Positions 9,291-20,014 of a stretch of 64,000 bases of DNA are shown here, one piece after another; the stretch's first letter is position 1, and the number at the start of each line of letters is the position of its first letter. The position numbers and the translations under genes were made by a program. The stretch covers positions 1-64,000 of the forward strand of contig CAZCOG010000020.1 in the NCBI GenBank assembly GCA_964500445.1, written 5' to 3'. The DNA is from Persicitalea sp964500445 (GTDB lineage Bacteria; Bacteroidota; Bacteroidia; Cytophagales; Spirosomataceae). The notes beneath the pieces were generated by a model that saw only the letters and a list, made by a program, of their open reading frames with translations, was not told where the DNA came from and searched no databases.

Positions 9291-9961
9291 AGTGAATGGA
9301 CAGAATTACTGAAATAGGTTTTGATAAAATTCTGGATTGTACCGCCTCTGAAACCAGAGTTCAATTTCTGCCCAGCCCAATATCAAATAGGATGCCATTT
9401 TGCCCTGTCCAATTCTATGTTACTCCTCCGTGCTTTTACATTTACATAGATCTATTTTATGTTACCTTTTATGGTATACGGTTTAGAAAGAGGATGAAAC
9501 CAAAAATCTCAATGCCTTCACAATAAGAGTTTTATGCATCTAATCAAGAACCATTTCCTTCTTTAATGTCTCGAATACTTAGCCATGATATTTTATGTAA
9601 AATCAAAGCTCGTTATTCTTACTTCTGATAAATATGCAAGAATGTGGCCATATTAAAAAAAATTATTAAATATCGCTTCAGTAGAAAAATGGTAACCGAT
9701 TTATCGGAGCCATTTTAGCCCTTCGTCAGAAAAATTAAATATAAAATTGCTCTGTCAACAACCGTACCAAATTTGAATAATATGCCTGTCATCGGGGCAT
9801 TGCAGGTAGAAAAGCAGTACGTCGCTTATACCAAAAGTGGCGGCAGAAAGCTGGAAGATTTAATCTAATCAGCAATTCAAGAGCAGATTAAGTGACACTA
9901 TCGCTGAGTATTGGCTAAATTGGAACTCAGTTTAACCTTCTTCCTTCTGTTCCATCGACCT
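9291..9961. other. AT-rich divergent intergenic region
   Basis: About 670 bases between the start of giant protein 1 (minus) and the S9 peptidase (plus), clearly richer in A+T than the flanking genes. It must hold both promoters, but I find no exact TAnnTTTG box in a convincing place. It contains a hairpin at 9686-9716, a small hairpin CTCTG-AAAC-CAGAG at 9346-9359, and a 28-codon open frame at 9782-9868 (MPVIGALQVEKQYVAYTK...) without recognisable relatives that could be a gene remnant. The longer open frame at 9296-9526 looks non-coding. Confidence 0.6.
9686..9716. repeat. two-step hairpin in divergent intergenic region
   Basis: AAAATGG pairs with CCATTTT as the outer stem and CCGAT pairs with ATCGG as the inner stem over a TT loop, with a TAA/AG internal bulge. 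It sits 250 bases upstream of the S9 peptidase, and A4/T4 flanks make it terminator-like on either strand. Confidence 0.55.
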
Positions 9962-12931
9962 ATGAAACAACTTAAACGTACCTACGTGATCCTGGCTTTT
10001 GCCCTTCTTCCTCTCACTCTCCTGGCGCAGGCCCCCGTAGCGGATAGCCTGTCCCCAACTACCCTTACGTGGCCGGGTATTGCTTCCTGGAAAGCAATAC
10101 CGTCTTCATCGAGCACCAAAATATCACCCGATGGGAAATGGTTTGCTTATCTGCTGGCGCGCGCTGACGAGGGCGATGCCACGCTGATTTTGCAGAGTAC
10201 TGCCGAGCCGACAAAAAAAACTTTTAAAGTAGGTGCTACGACCAGCTCTGATATGGCTTTTTCGGACGACGAACGCTTTTTTGCCTACAAAGTTTCGCCC
10301 ACCGAAAAAGAAAAAAAGGCCAAGAAAAAAGATGAGAAGCTCATGTTGGTCAGTCTGGCGGACTCTACCAAGAACAAAGAGTTCACGCAGGTTAAGTCCT
10401 ACGCCTTCAATGGCAAGAAATCCTCCCACCTCGCCGTACTACTTGCCCCGGAGGAAGGTACTAAACCGACCGATCCAAAAGGCACCAACCTGCTGCTCTA
10501 TGATTTAACGAGTCAACGTATTCAGAACATCGGTAACGTGGCCGAATATACGTTCAACAAATCGGGCGACTGGTTAGCCCTCGCGCTGGACGCACGCAAT
10601 CAGGCCGGCAACGGACTCCTGATGCAAAACGTAACTACGGGCGTGATACTGCCGCTGGATACCGACGAAGCCAGTTACGAAGCGCTGAAATGGACGGAAG
10701 AAGGCGATGGGCTGGCGTTGGTAAAAGGCAAAAAAGATAAGAAGTACCAAGAAAAACTGTACGCGGTGCTGGGTGTCAAAAATTTTGCAGGAACGCCCGC
10801 TCTGACGATTTATGACCCGAAAAAAGACAGCCTGCATTTTCCTGAAAACATGACGATCAGCCCTGATCGTGATCCAACCTGGACCGATGACCTGACGCGG
10901 CTGCTTTTTGGCATTCGTAAAACTACCCTGGCCGACACCACAAAAAAGAAGAATAGTCAGGACGAAAATCCCAGCGGCATTTCCGAAACCGAGCAGCTGG
11001 CCCGCATCAAAGCCGATACCACGCTGAAAACCGTAGAGCAAATGACTAAGGCCATTGCCAAAATAAAAGGCGACGGCAAAGACAATGATAAACCCGAAAA
11101 ACCAGACATGACGATCTGGAACTGGCAGGATAAGCGTCTGCAATCCAAGCAACAGGTACAGGAGTCGGGCGATAAGAAGTTCAATTTCCTGGCCATGTAC
11201 GACCCCGCTACGCAGAAATTCACCCAGCTGGCCGACAGTACCCTGCGACTGGTGTCACCCGCGCCGAAGCAGCGCTACGCTCTGGGAACGGACATTCAGC
11301 CTTACGAGCTAAGTACCAATCTTGATGGACAAGACTACGCCGACATCTACCTTACCGATCTGAAAACCGGGGAACGGACGCGTGTTATGGAGAATTTCTA
11401 TTTGCCCAACGGCTCGGCCCGCCCCCGTCCCTCGCCCGACGGAACCAAGTTTTTGTACTGGCAGGACGGACAGTTTATGGTATTTGACATGGAGCATAAA
11501 ACTACCCGGAATATTACCGAAAATGTGCCAACATCTTTCATTGATACCGAGGATGATCACAATGTACAAAAGCCACCTTACGATGTCGTGGGGTGGAGCA
11601 GCGATAGCAAGTACGTGCTACTGAGCGATGGGTGGGATATTTGGCAGGTAGCCGCCGAAGAAACGCCCAAGGTCAAGTCGCGAAAGAAAAGTACCCCTGC
11701 CCTCGCCTACCGCAATCTGACCCAAAACGGCAAGCGCGATAAAATCCGTTACCAGGATCGCTACCAGCTCGCCCCCGACGAAAAAGGCATCGACCTCAGT
11801 CAGCCGCTGTATGTCAGAACTTACGGCGAGTGGACCAAAAAAAGTGGCGTAACGCGCATCGACCCGAAATCAGGTGAAGCCAAAATCCTGCTTTGGGATG
11901 ATGCCGCCGTGCGCAACCTTATGAAGGCTAAAAACACCGATTATTACGTGTACAGCAGTGAAACTTTTGCTAAGCCCACGCAGTACTTCGGTACCCTTTC
12001 CAAGGACCTGACGAATGCCCATCAGATTTCGGAAAACGCACCGGACTTCAAAAAGTACACCTGGTCGGCGGGAACCCGACTGGTCGATTACGTGAGTGAT
12101 AAGGGCGATACACTACAGGGAGCCTTGTTTCTGCCTGCGGGCTATGTTCCGGGCCAGAAGTACCCGACGGTGGTGTACTACTACGAAAAGCTCTCTCAGA
12201 CGCTCCACAATTTCTCCAACCCCAGCTACGGCCGCACGGGCTGGAACCCCGGTATGTACACGGCCAACGGCTACGCGGTATTCATTCCCGACATCGTATA
12301 CCGCTACAATGATCCCGGTATGTCGGCGGTGTGGTGCGTATTGCCGGGTGTGAAAGCGGCCATTGCCACAGGCATTGTGGATAGCAGTAAAATGGGCATC
12401 CACGGTCACTCGTGGGGCGGCTACCAGACAGCTTTCCTTGTCACGCAAACCAATATGTTTAAAGCCGCTGCCGCCGGGGCACCGCTCACAGATATGATTT
12501 CAATGTACAACCTGATTTATTGGAATAGCGGCGGGGCCAACGGCTCGATTTTCGAAGCTTCGCAGGGTCGTCTCGAAGCCCCCTGGAATAACTGGGAAGC
12601 TTACCAGCGCAACTCGCCGATCTATCACGCCAAAAACGTCCAGACGCCGCTACTGATGCTGCATAATGACAAAGATGGCGCAGTGGATTTCACCCAGGGT
12701 ATCGAGTACTTCAACGCCCTGCGCCGATTGAAAAAGCCCGTGGCGCTTATCCAGTACAAGGGTGAAAACCACGGCCTGGCCAAACTACCCAACCGCAAGG
12801 ACTATTCGGTGCGGATGATGGAATTTTTCGACCATTACCTGAAAGGGAAGCCCGCGCCGCTGTGGTGGAGTGAGGGAGTACCAAAGCTGGAACTGGACGA
12901 GCATTTGGAGGAGAAGGCGTTTTCACATTGA
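9962..12931 (+). CDS. S9-family serine peptidase (prolyl oligopeptidase fold)
   Basis: 989 residues from the ATG at 9962, chosen because MKQLKRTYVILAFALLPLTLLAQ is a clean signal peptide; a TTG 51 bases upstream would add residues before it. The N-terminal two thirds are a beta-propeller with WD40/TolB-like blades and a Lys/Asp-rich insertion around residues 320-390. The C-terminal alpha/beta-hydrolase domain carries the nucleophile elbow GHSWGG (Ser817), the acid in HNDKDGAVDF and the histidine in GENHGL. Such enzymes cleave peptides in the periplasm or at the cell surface, often as dipeptidyl or acylaminoacyl peptidases. It lies between the two giant surface-protein genes on the opposite strand, so it may have been inserted between duplicated genes; a functional link is not shown. 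Confidence 0.9.
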   Translation: MKQLKRTYVILAFALLPLTLLAQAPVADSLSPTTLTWPGIASWKAIPSSSSTKISPDGKWFAYLLARADEGDATLILQSTAEPTKKTFKVGATTSSDMAFSDDERFFAYKVSPTEKEKKAKKKDEKLMLVSLADSTKNKEFTQVKSYAFNGKKSSHLAVLLAPEEGTKPTDPKGTNLLLYDLTSQRIQNIGNVAEYTFNKSGDWLALALDARNQAGNGLLMQNVTTGVILPLDTDEASYEALKWTEEGDGLALVKGKKDKKYQEKLYAVLGVKNFAGTPALTIYDPKKDSLHFPENMTISPDRDPTWTDDLTRLLFGIRKTTLADTTKKKNSQDENPSGISETEQLARIKADTTLKTVEQMTKAIAKIKGDGKDNDKPEKPDMTIWNWQDKRLQSKQQVQESGDKKFNFLAMYDPATQKFTQLADSTLRLVSPAPKQRYALGTDIQPYELSTNLDGQDYADIYLTDLKTGERTRVMENFYLPNGSARPRPSPDGTKFLYWQDGQFMVFDMEHKTTRNITENVPTSFIDTEDDHNVQKPPYDVVGWSSDSKYVLLSDGWDIWQVAAEETPKVKSRKKSTPALAYRNLTQNGKRDKIRYQDRYQLAPDEKGIDLSQPLYVRTYGEWTKKSGVTRIDPKSGEAKILLWDDAAVRNLMKAKNTDYYVYSSETFAKPTQYFGTLSKDLTNAHQISENAPDFKKYTWSAGTRLVDYVSDKGDTLQGALFLPAGYVPGQKYPTVVYYYEKLSQTLHNFSNPSYGRTGWNPGMYTANGYAVFIPDIVYRYNDPGMSAVWCVLPGVKAAIATGIVDSSKMGIHGHSWGGYQTAFLVTQTNMFKAAAAGAPLTDMISMYNLIYWNSGGANGSIFEASQGRLEAPWNNWEAYQRNSPIYHAKNVQTPLLMLHNDKDGAVDFTQGIEYFNALRRLKKPVALIQYKGENHGLAKLPNRKDYSVRMMEFFDHYLKGKPAPLWWSEGVPKLELDEHLEEKAFSH

Positions 12932-13041
12932 AAATGCACAATGAATAAACATCCTAAAATTGCTCAATCCTGTTAGGTAGTTTGATAAACTTAAATAGAA
13001 AGGATTTCAGGATTTAAGTTTTCCTGACAATCAAGATATAC

Positions 13042-13073
13042 AAAAAGGGGCTTTCTGACGAAAGCCCCTTTTT
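13042..13073. terminator. bidirectional intrinsic terminator
   Basis: A perfect 14-base stem (AAAAAGGGGCTTTC with GAAAGCCCCTTTTT) closes a TGAC loop. It sits between the S9 peptidase (plus, ends 12931) and giant protein 2 (minus, ends 13091). A5/T5 on the two arms provide a U-tract in either direction. Confidence 0.9.
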
Positions 13074-13090
13074 GTTATAAAATACTGAAC

Positions 13091-16000
13091 CTACTTCTTC
13101 CGCTTCGTCACCGTGAAGGGCACGCAGACCTCGGCGGGACAGCAGTCTTCGACCACAACGAGAATCGGGCAGCAGCCATCCGCCGGGCAAGTACCCGAGC
13201 TTGAAGTGAACGTATACTCGTAGCTTCCCAGCTCCGTTTCGGTAGCAACATAGGTATTGCCCGTAGCGACCTGCTCCGGCTGACCACCCTGTACCTGACG
13301 GAACCACACCACGCCCGTGTATTGCGCCGGAACGCTCAACTGCACGCCCTGGCCCTGCCCACGACAAACCAGAATAGGTACGGTGAAGCACTCGCGGTCA
13401 ATGTCGTCTTCACCTTCGGTACCGTTGCCCGGCTCACTATCTTTGTCAGGTTCGGTCATTTTGGTGATCTCAGCCTGGTTGAACCACACCCCTTGCGCGG
13501 TCACTTTAACCTTGATCGTTAGAGTAGCCGTGTTGTTGACTTCCAGACTATCAAGGGTCCAGAGTTTGGTAGCACTAGAGTAGTTACCGATCGTGGCTAC
13601 GCCGCTCACAAACTGTACCCCTGCGTTGAGAGAGTCAGTCACTTCAATGCCATGTACCGTACCCTCGCCTTCGTTGAAGACCGTGATCGTATAGGTGATC
13701 GTATCGCCCAGCATGGCCAGCTTTTTATCTATGGCCTTGCTGAGGGTCAAGTCAAACAAGGGGTTAGGAATGATCTTGGGTAATAGACCGGCATCCACCG
13801 TCAGGTTATTGGTATTCAAGCTATCCTGGGGCGTAGAGCCGGGGCCAAGCAGTACCGGAGCCAGCGTTATCCTGGCCGTAATTCCAGTCGCCGTATCGGC
13901 ATCGGAGTCATTGACGTCATTGATGCCGGCAACACCTGTCGTATCTCTTGAAGTGAAACTATCACAGTTAGCGGGCAAGGTACTCTTCACGAACTGCACC
14001 ACATAGTCGCCTGCCGGCAGGTTGGTGAATAGGTATTTGCCCATCTGTGGCCCCACACCCGACGTAGTCATCGTGTCCAGCGGGGTCAATGGGGTACCGT
14101 TGATATCCGACGCCCACAGAATCACATCTACCCCATTGACTCCTGTTTCTCCCGGATCTTGTTTGCCGTTCTTGTTGGCATCCTTCCACACATAGTCACC
14201 AATTGAACCCTTGGGTGAAATCAATCCGGCATTGATTGTCGGATTGTTCTGCGCCAGGCCGCCCTGCTCAGGATCAAGGTCGATAGGGTCGCTGAATCCA
14301 ATGGTAGAAAAGTCGCTGTCCAGACTATCAGGAACACCCGCCTGATTCTGCTTCGGCGAAAGGACGCAGCTGTCGGGCAAGGTACTCAGATCAATACCGA
14401 CAATGTAGCTGCCTTTTGATAAGCCCGCGAAGCTATAGAAACCGCCGCCGGAAGTACTGACGCTGTCGAGTTTGGTACTTGGAGTTCCGCCTACCGCGCT
14501 ATACAAAACCACCTTCACCCCGTCGACGCCCGGCTCGCCAGCATCCTGCCGGCCGTTGTCGTTCAGGTCCTTGAAGACAATGCTACCGATACTACCCTTG
14601 GGTGAAAATAACGCCGCATCGATCGTTGAGTTGTTCTTCAAATTGTCGATCGTCGGGTCGATTGAGACCACGCCGCTCAGACCCGCCGCTGAGAAGTCGC
14701 TGTCCAGCGAATCCGGTACACCCGCTGCATTCTGCTTGCTGCTGATCACACATGAATCCGGCAGCGTCGTCACGTCGATCTGCACCACATAGTCGCCCGC
14801 CAGCAGACCCGCGAAGCTGTACGCCCCGTTGCCCGCCGTCAGTGTCGAGTCCAGCTTGGCGCTGGGCAGGCCGCCCACCGCGCTCCACAGGATCACCTTG
14901 ACGTTGTTGACGCCCGGCTCGCCGGCGTCCTGCCGGCCGTTGTCGTTCAGGTCCTTCCACACGAAGTCGCCGATTGAGCCCAGCGGTGTAAACAACGCCG
15001 CGTCGATGGTTGAGTTATTCTTCAAGCTGTCGATTGTCGGATCGATTGAGACCACACCGCTCAAACCGCTGGCCGGATCAAAGTCGCTGTCCAGGCTGTC
15101 GGCTACGCCCGCCTGATTCTGTTTTGGAGAAATGACGCATGAATCCGGCAGCGTCGTCACGTCGATCTGCACGAGGTAGTCACCCGCCANNNNNNNNNNN
15201 NNNNNNNNNNNNNNNNNNNNNNNNNNNNNNNNNNNNNNNNNNNNNNNNNNNNNNNNNNNNNNNNNNNNNNNNNNNNNNNNNNNNNNNNNTCTGCTTGCTG
15301 CTGATCACGCATGAATCCGGCAGCGTCGTCACGTCGATCTGCACCACATAGTCGCCCGCCAGCAGACCCGCGAAGCTGTACGCCCCGTTGCCCGCCGTCA
15401 GTGTCGAGTCGAGCTTGGCGCTGGGCAGGCCGCCCACCGCGCTCCACAGGATCACCTTGACGTTATTGACACCCGGCTCGTCGGCGTCCTGCCGGCCGTT
15501 GTCGTTCAGATCTTTCCAGACAAAGTCACCCAAACTACCCTTCGGGGTATACAAAGCCGCGTCGATCGTTGGGTTGTCTTTATTGATGCCACCCAAAACA
15601 GGATCAAGAATTATTACCGGACTAAAACCTGCCGTATCAAAATCATTATCCAAGCTGTCGACCGCCGCATTCAGTTTTGTCGAAACGAGGCAACTATCAG
15701 GCAAAGTTGCCAAATCTAACTTGACAATGTATTCACCTTTCACCAAGCTATCAAAAAGATATTTTCCACCCCATGCAGTCAGTATACTATCGATGGCCGG
15801 GCCGGGTAATCCAGCCGTAGCCTGGTGAAGTGTGACTTTTACATTATCGACGCCTGGTTCGTTGGCATCTTGTTGGCCATTATCGTTCAGGTCTTTCCAG
15901 ACAAAATCACCGATTGTTCCGAGTACGCAAACACCAGTCGTAACAACAACCGTGTCAGCACAGTCATTGACCGTATAAATAAAATTATAAGTATTACCAG

Positions 16001-19000
16001 GCGTCAGGCCAGAGGCTATATTCCCATTAAGTGTAGCCAAGTTTGGCCCAAACTGGGTGTAAACGCCTCCGGCGGGTGTAGCTGCTAATGTATAAGAAGT
16101 TGGCACTGAGATACCCTCACAGGCCAGTGTAGTATCAGCTCCGGCATTGGGCTTGGCGTTGCGCACCACCGTGGCCGTGTCCGAGCAGCCGTTGAGCGTG
16201 TAGACAAACTGGTAGGTGCCGTTGGCCGTCAGGCCCGTCACCGCGCCCGCCGAGCTCACCGAAGCGCCAGCCGCGGGGTTGCCCGCCAGGGCCGTGAACA
16301 CGCCGCCCGCCGGCGTAAGCGTCAGGGTCGCCGTCGTCGCCGGGGCGCAGATCGCCGCGTCGCCCACCACCGGCTTGACATTGCGGATCACCAGCACCGT
16401 GTCCGAGCACGTCTGGCCGCCCAGCGTCACCGAGTAGACGAAGCCGTAGGTACCGTTGGCCGTCAGACCGCTTACTGCGCCAGCACTGGTGACTATGGCC
16501 GTCGCGGGGTTGCCCGCACGCGCCGTCCACACGCCCCCCGCCGGCGTAAAGCCCGTCAGGCTCACCGTGGTGGCCGGCGCGCAGATGCTCACGTCCGACC
16601 CCGCATTCGGTTTGGTGCACACCGCGCAGGGCTGCACCGTCACGGCCACCGTGTCGGCACAGCCGTTGACGGTGTAGATGAAGTTGTAGGTGCCCGCCAC
16701 GGCCATGCCCGTCACCGAGCCGCCGCTGGTCACCAGGGCCGCCGCGGGGTTGTTTGCCGCGGCCGTGAAGACGCCGCCCGCCGGCGAGAAGCCCGTCAGC
16801 GTCGTGGTGGTCTGCAGCGTGCCAGCCACCGGGTCGGCGCAGGCCAGGCTCACGTCGGCCCCCGCGTTGGGCTTGGCGTTGCGCACCACCGTGGCCGTGT
16901 CCGAGCAGCCGTTGAGCGTGTAGACAAACTGGTAGGTGCCGTTGGCCGTCAGGCCCGTCACCGCGCCCGCCGAGCTCACCGAAGCGCCAGCCGCGGGGTT
17001 GCCCGCCAGGGCCGTGAACACGCCGCCCGCCGGCGTAAGCGTCAGGGTCGCCGTCGTCGCCGGCGCGCAGATCGTCGCATTGCCTACGACGGGCTTGACA
17101 TTTATTGTCAAGGACACGAAAGCCGTGTCGCTACAGGTGAGGTCGCCCGTGGTATTGACTACAACAGCAAAGTAGCGTACACCCGAGGCAGGTATCTGGG
17201 CTCCGGATGGGGTGAAGGTAGCAGTTGTTGCGCCACTAATGGCCGTACCAAGCGTAGCGGTAGTATCGGTCAAGGGACCAAACCACCGATACTGCACTCC
17301 CGTGGAAGGAGTAGTCGTATAGGCCGCAGCCGGACTACCCGCGCAGATTGTCTGGTTTTTGGGCGTGGCATTGGCGACGGGCTTCAGGCAGTTGGAGTAG
17401 CCCACATCGAAGCTGTGGTTGTTTTGTCCCGCAGCACCCGTTGTGAAAGCAATTTGCCCATTTGCACCTGCATCTGAATCAATCAAGTCGTTCCCGCCGG
17501 TATTCGCCGGGCTGAGGGGTTTGCCGCCGTTAGTGGTTGGGAATTTCAGGATGTAGTTTGTGCTGTAGGACAGGTTCAGGCCGTATTTGGCTGAATTGGT
17601 ATTAGTGCCCGTAGCTGTTGAAAAATAATAATTTCCATTGCCATCAGTTATTGCCGTGGCCACTGCCACCGTTGGTGCAGAGGTCAGGCAGAGAGTTACG
17701 GTAATGCCGCTGATGCCCGCTTCATTAGGGTCTTGTACGCCATCATTGTCCAGGTCGAGCCACACCCTGTTACCAATTTCGATTGGCGCCGGGTTACAAA
17801 GTACTTCAGGATCGCCTAAACCACCGCCTTTGCCTACACCGCCATCTACAGTTCCATTTGAAGTAGGTACCACCAGAAAAGCCCTGTTTCGGCTTCCATC
17901 TGACGTATTGTACCAATGTATTCCCTGTGTAAAGGCTGTAGTAATATCGCCACTTATCGGATCAAATACGGGATTGACAATTTCGCGTGATCCTGTAAAA
18001 TAGGCAAGCCCACCCAAGCTTATTTCATTGTGGTTAAAGGTAGGCGCAGAAGTTACGTCGTCGTACGCCTCTGCATAATAAAACTCTCCCGTTCCGCCGG
18101 GACCATCATTGGCAAGACTACTTCGTGTGGCGTTGTCAAATACAGGACATCCCGCGCTTCCTTCACGCACATAACTCGATCCGACCCTACAGTAATGTAT
18201 GATGTCACCCGCCACGTCGGCCGAAAAATAAAGAGTAGTAGGGGAAGCCTGGGGAGTAAGATTTTTGAAACTACCCTGAAAACCGAAGCGGTCCATGAAA
18301 CCTAGCTCAAGACCCGTGTTCGAGAACTCAATGTCGGCGAGGATAGGCTGAGGATACCCTCTTTCATTGAAAGCATTCGCATTGGTGCCACCAGCGAGCC
18401 CCGTCGCAGCCCAGGTGTTGGCCCAAGGTCGCCAAGCACCCGCAATAGTAGAGCTGAACTCAAATAAATTTTCCCGCACGTAGTTTAAGGGAAGGGTAAT
18501 CTCCGTAGTGAAAGCTGTGGGGTTTTTGGGGTCGAATGACAAAACGTAAGCAGTCAGGTTTGCGGCAGTGCCGCTGTTCTCACCCGAACACACTACACCT
18601 AGGTAACCTCTGCCTTCATAAAATTTTAATGCCCAGGGGCGTAAAATGCCATTTGTACAGGTAGGAAGTCCTGTAAAGCTGCTGAGTAAGTATTGGTTGA
18701 CCGTGGCCGTTGAAGGCGTCACCGTCGCACCGCTCACATCCATGCGAATCAGAGCTCTTTGATTGAGATTCACCAACCAGAGGGTACTGTCATTGTCCGA
18801 CATATCTACATCCCCAAAACCAACGGTAGCAGCTTTTCCAAAAGCATCAATATCACGGCTATCGCCCGTATTGTTATCAGGTAGTGCATTGGCTCCTGTC
18901 CGATCCACACTACCGAGGTCGATGGCGGCGCCGCCGTTTCCAGGGGTGATTCCATTGAGAGTAAAACTGCTTGCCACACTACCGCCCGCCGAAGAAGAAT

Positions 19001-19721
19001 AGTCGATAATGTAGACACCACCCATACCTCGGGGGCCCAGGCCTGAATTACGCTTCAAGACCGTAGCCGCAAAAAGCCTCTTTCTCGAGCGCTGCCATCC
19101 TGCTCCCCATACCGTTCCGACCTGCTGAATCTGTACATTCCCGTTAATACCTGCCAGTGTACTCCCCGAACTGTTAAAAGGGAAGGTAACGAACCCTTTA
19201 TTTGTGTTGCCACCCGAAGCATAGGTAGCATTGCCATTTTCATAACAGGCAATGGCAAGCAAAGGATTGACCTGACAGTACTCACTGGGTTTTCCCGCCC
19301 CGGTGCCGGCTACTGTTGTACTTCCTGCCGTTACAAACTGCACCCAGGTGCCGCTCGATGTGCCCTGAGCACCGGGAGATACGCCAGCAGGGAAATTTGA
19401 GAATATTACCCTCACCTGCTTGCCGGAAGCCGTCACGCCAGAATTAGGAAAAGAATAGTCTCCGAAAGTTCCGGTATTTGTAGTAACGGTGGAAGTTCCA
19501 TCCGTAACTGTTACCAGTACTCCCTGAACTCCCGTTTCTAAAAAAGTAGCTGAGCTATCGCGAGTACCATTTCCATTAAAATCTCGGAATACCTTACCTC
19601 TTAATTGGGCATGGCTGTCAATGATAGATAGTGCCACCAAACACAAAAGCAAAAAGTACTTCAATGAATGGTTGATCCACCGGGATTCGTAACCCGTTTG
19701 GCGTGTAAAGTTGACTTTCAT
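13091..19721 (-). CDS. giant secreted SdrD_B/DUF11 repeat surface protein 2 (interrupted by assembly gap)
   Basis: One gene, though the 100-N run at 15190-15289 makes it look like two frames. The start MKVNFTRQTGYESRW leads to a signal peptide ending in DSHAQ. Then come an SdrD_B domain (VFRDFNGNGTRD), a propeller region with the same blocks as giant protein 1 (GTVWGAGWQRSRKRLF, DVDMSDNDSTLWLVNL), another SdrD_B near residue 647, a run of 60-80 residue Ig-like modules with Cys and AGADxSL motifs (about 780-1265), and SdrD_B repeats of about 128 residues on both sides of the gap. Seven SdrD_B units are visible plus at least one hidden. A DUF11 domain and the Cys-rich module ending CVPFTVTKRKK finish it. 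True length is at least about 2280 residues if one repeat period is missing. Probable surface adhesin or matrix protein; Ca binding inferred from DLNDNG loops. Confidence 0.85.
15190..15289. other. assembly gap (100 N) inside tandem repeats
   Basis: Exactly 100 N, the usual placeholder for unknown length. Upstream coding ends at TTLPDSCVISSKQ and downstream coding resumes at AGDYLVQIDVTTLPDSC, which is an earlier point of the repeat unit. The real gap must therefore hold the rest of one unit and the start of the next, about 312 bases, or that plus whole 384-base units. The frames fit only if the missing length is a multiple of 3, which 100 is not. Confidence 0.95.
16147..16343. repeat. 197-bp perfect direct repeat, copy A (with 16867-17063)
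   Basis: This stretch inside giant protein 2 is identical, base for base as read, to 16867-17063, exactly 720 bases (240 codons) away. It encodes one Ig-like module (VKPVVGNATICAPATT type). The whole block is much richer in G+C than the coding sequence on either side. Confidence 0.9.
16867..17063. repeat. 197-bp perfect direct repeat, copy B
   Basis: Second copy of the repeat at 16147-16343. Identity stops abruptly at both ends, where the two modules show several synonymous and non-synonymous differences, as expected from a recent duplication or gene conversion. Confidence 0.9.
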
Positions 19722-19914
19722 AAGTTAATAATTGGAATAGAAACTAATAAAACAGGTAAAAGGTAGTAGTGAGGATTGAGTCGGTTTCTGTCAATTATTA
19801 GTGTGTGCAGGCCCCTGCGTGGGTAGAGGAGCCCTGTTGGAACAGTAGGGAGCAAGTACTATGCCAAAATTTAAAAGCCCTCTTGAAGTGGTTAGGACTA
19901 ATCAGAAAAAAAAG

Positions 19915-19944
19915 AAGACGAGCCGCCCGGAAGCGACTCGTCTT
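19915..19944 (-). terminator. intrinsic terminator of the hybrid kinase gene
   Basis: AAGACGAG pairs with CTCGTCTT, with an inner CGC/GCG stem after a single mismatch. Read on the minus strand the stem is followed by a run of eight T residues (A-run on the plus strand just before 19915). It lies 70 bases past the kinase stop codon at 20015. The rest of 19722-20014 holds no supportable gene. Confidence 0.8.
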
Positions 19945-20014
19945 TCATTCTTGGTACTTGCAAAGTACCATTTGGCCCGTTAGCAACTAGCGTGCCATAT
20001 TTAGGTGGCAAATC

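Noticed and set aside
9296..9526. 76-codon plus-strand open frame before the S9 peptidase
   Set aside because: Composition is not protein-like, there is no conserved segment, and it overlaps the promoter region of giant protein 1.
15172..15189. Frameshift or gene split in giant protein 2
   Set aside because: The frame change is produced by the 100-N placeholder; repeat alignment predicts a missing length divisible by 3.
19805..19990. 61-codon open frame between giant protein 2 and the kinase
   Set aside because: It runs through the kinase terminator hairpin and its A-run and has no recognisable family features.
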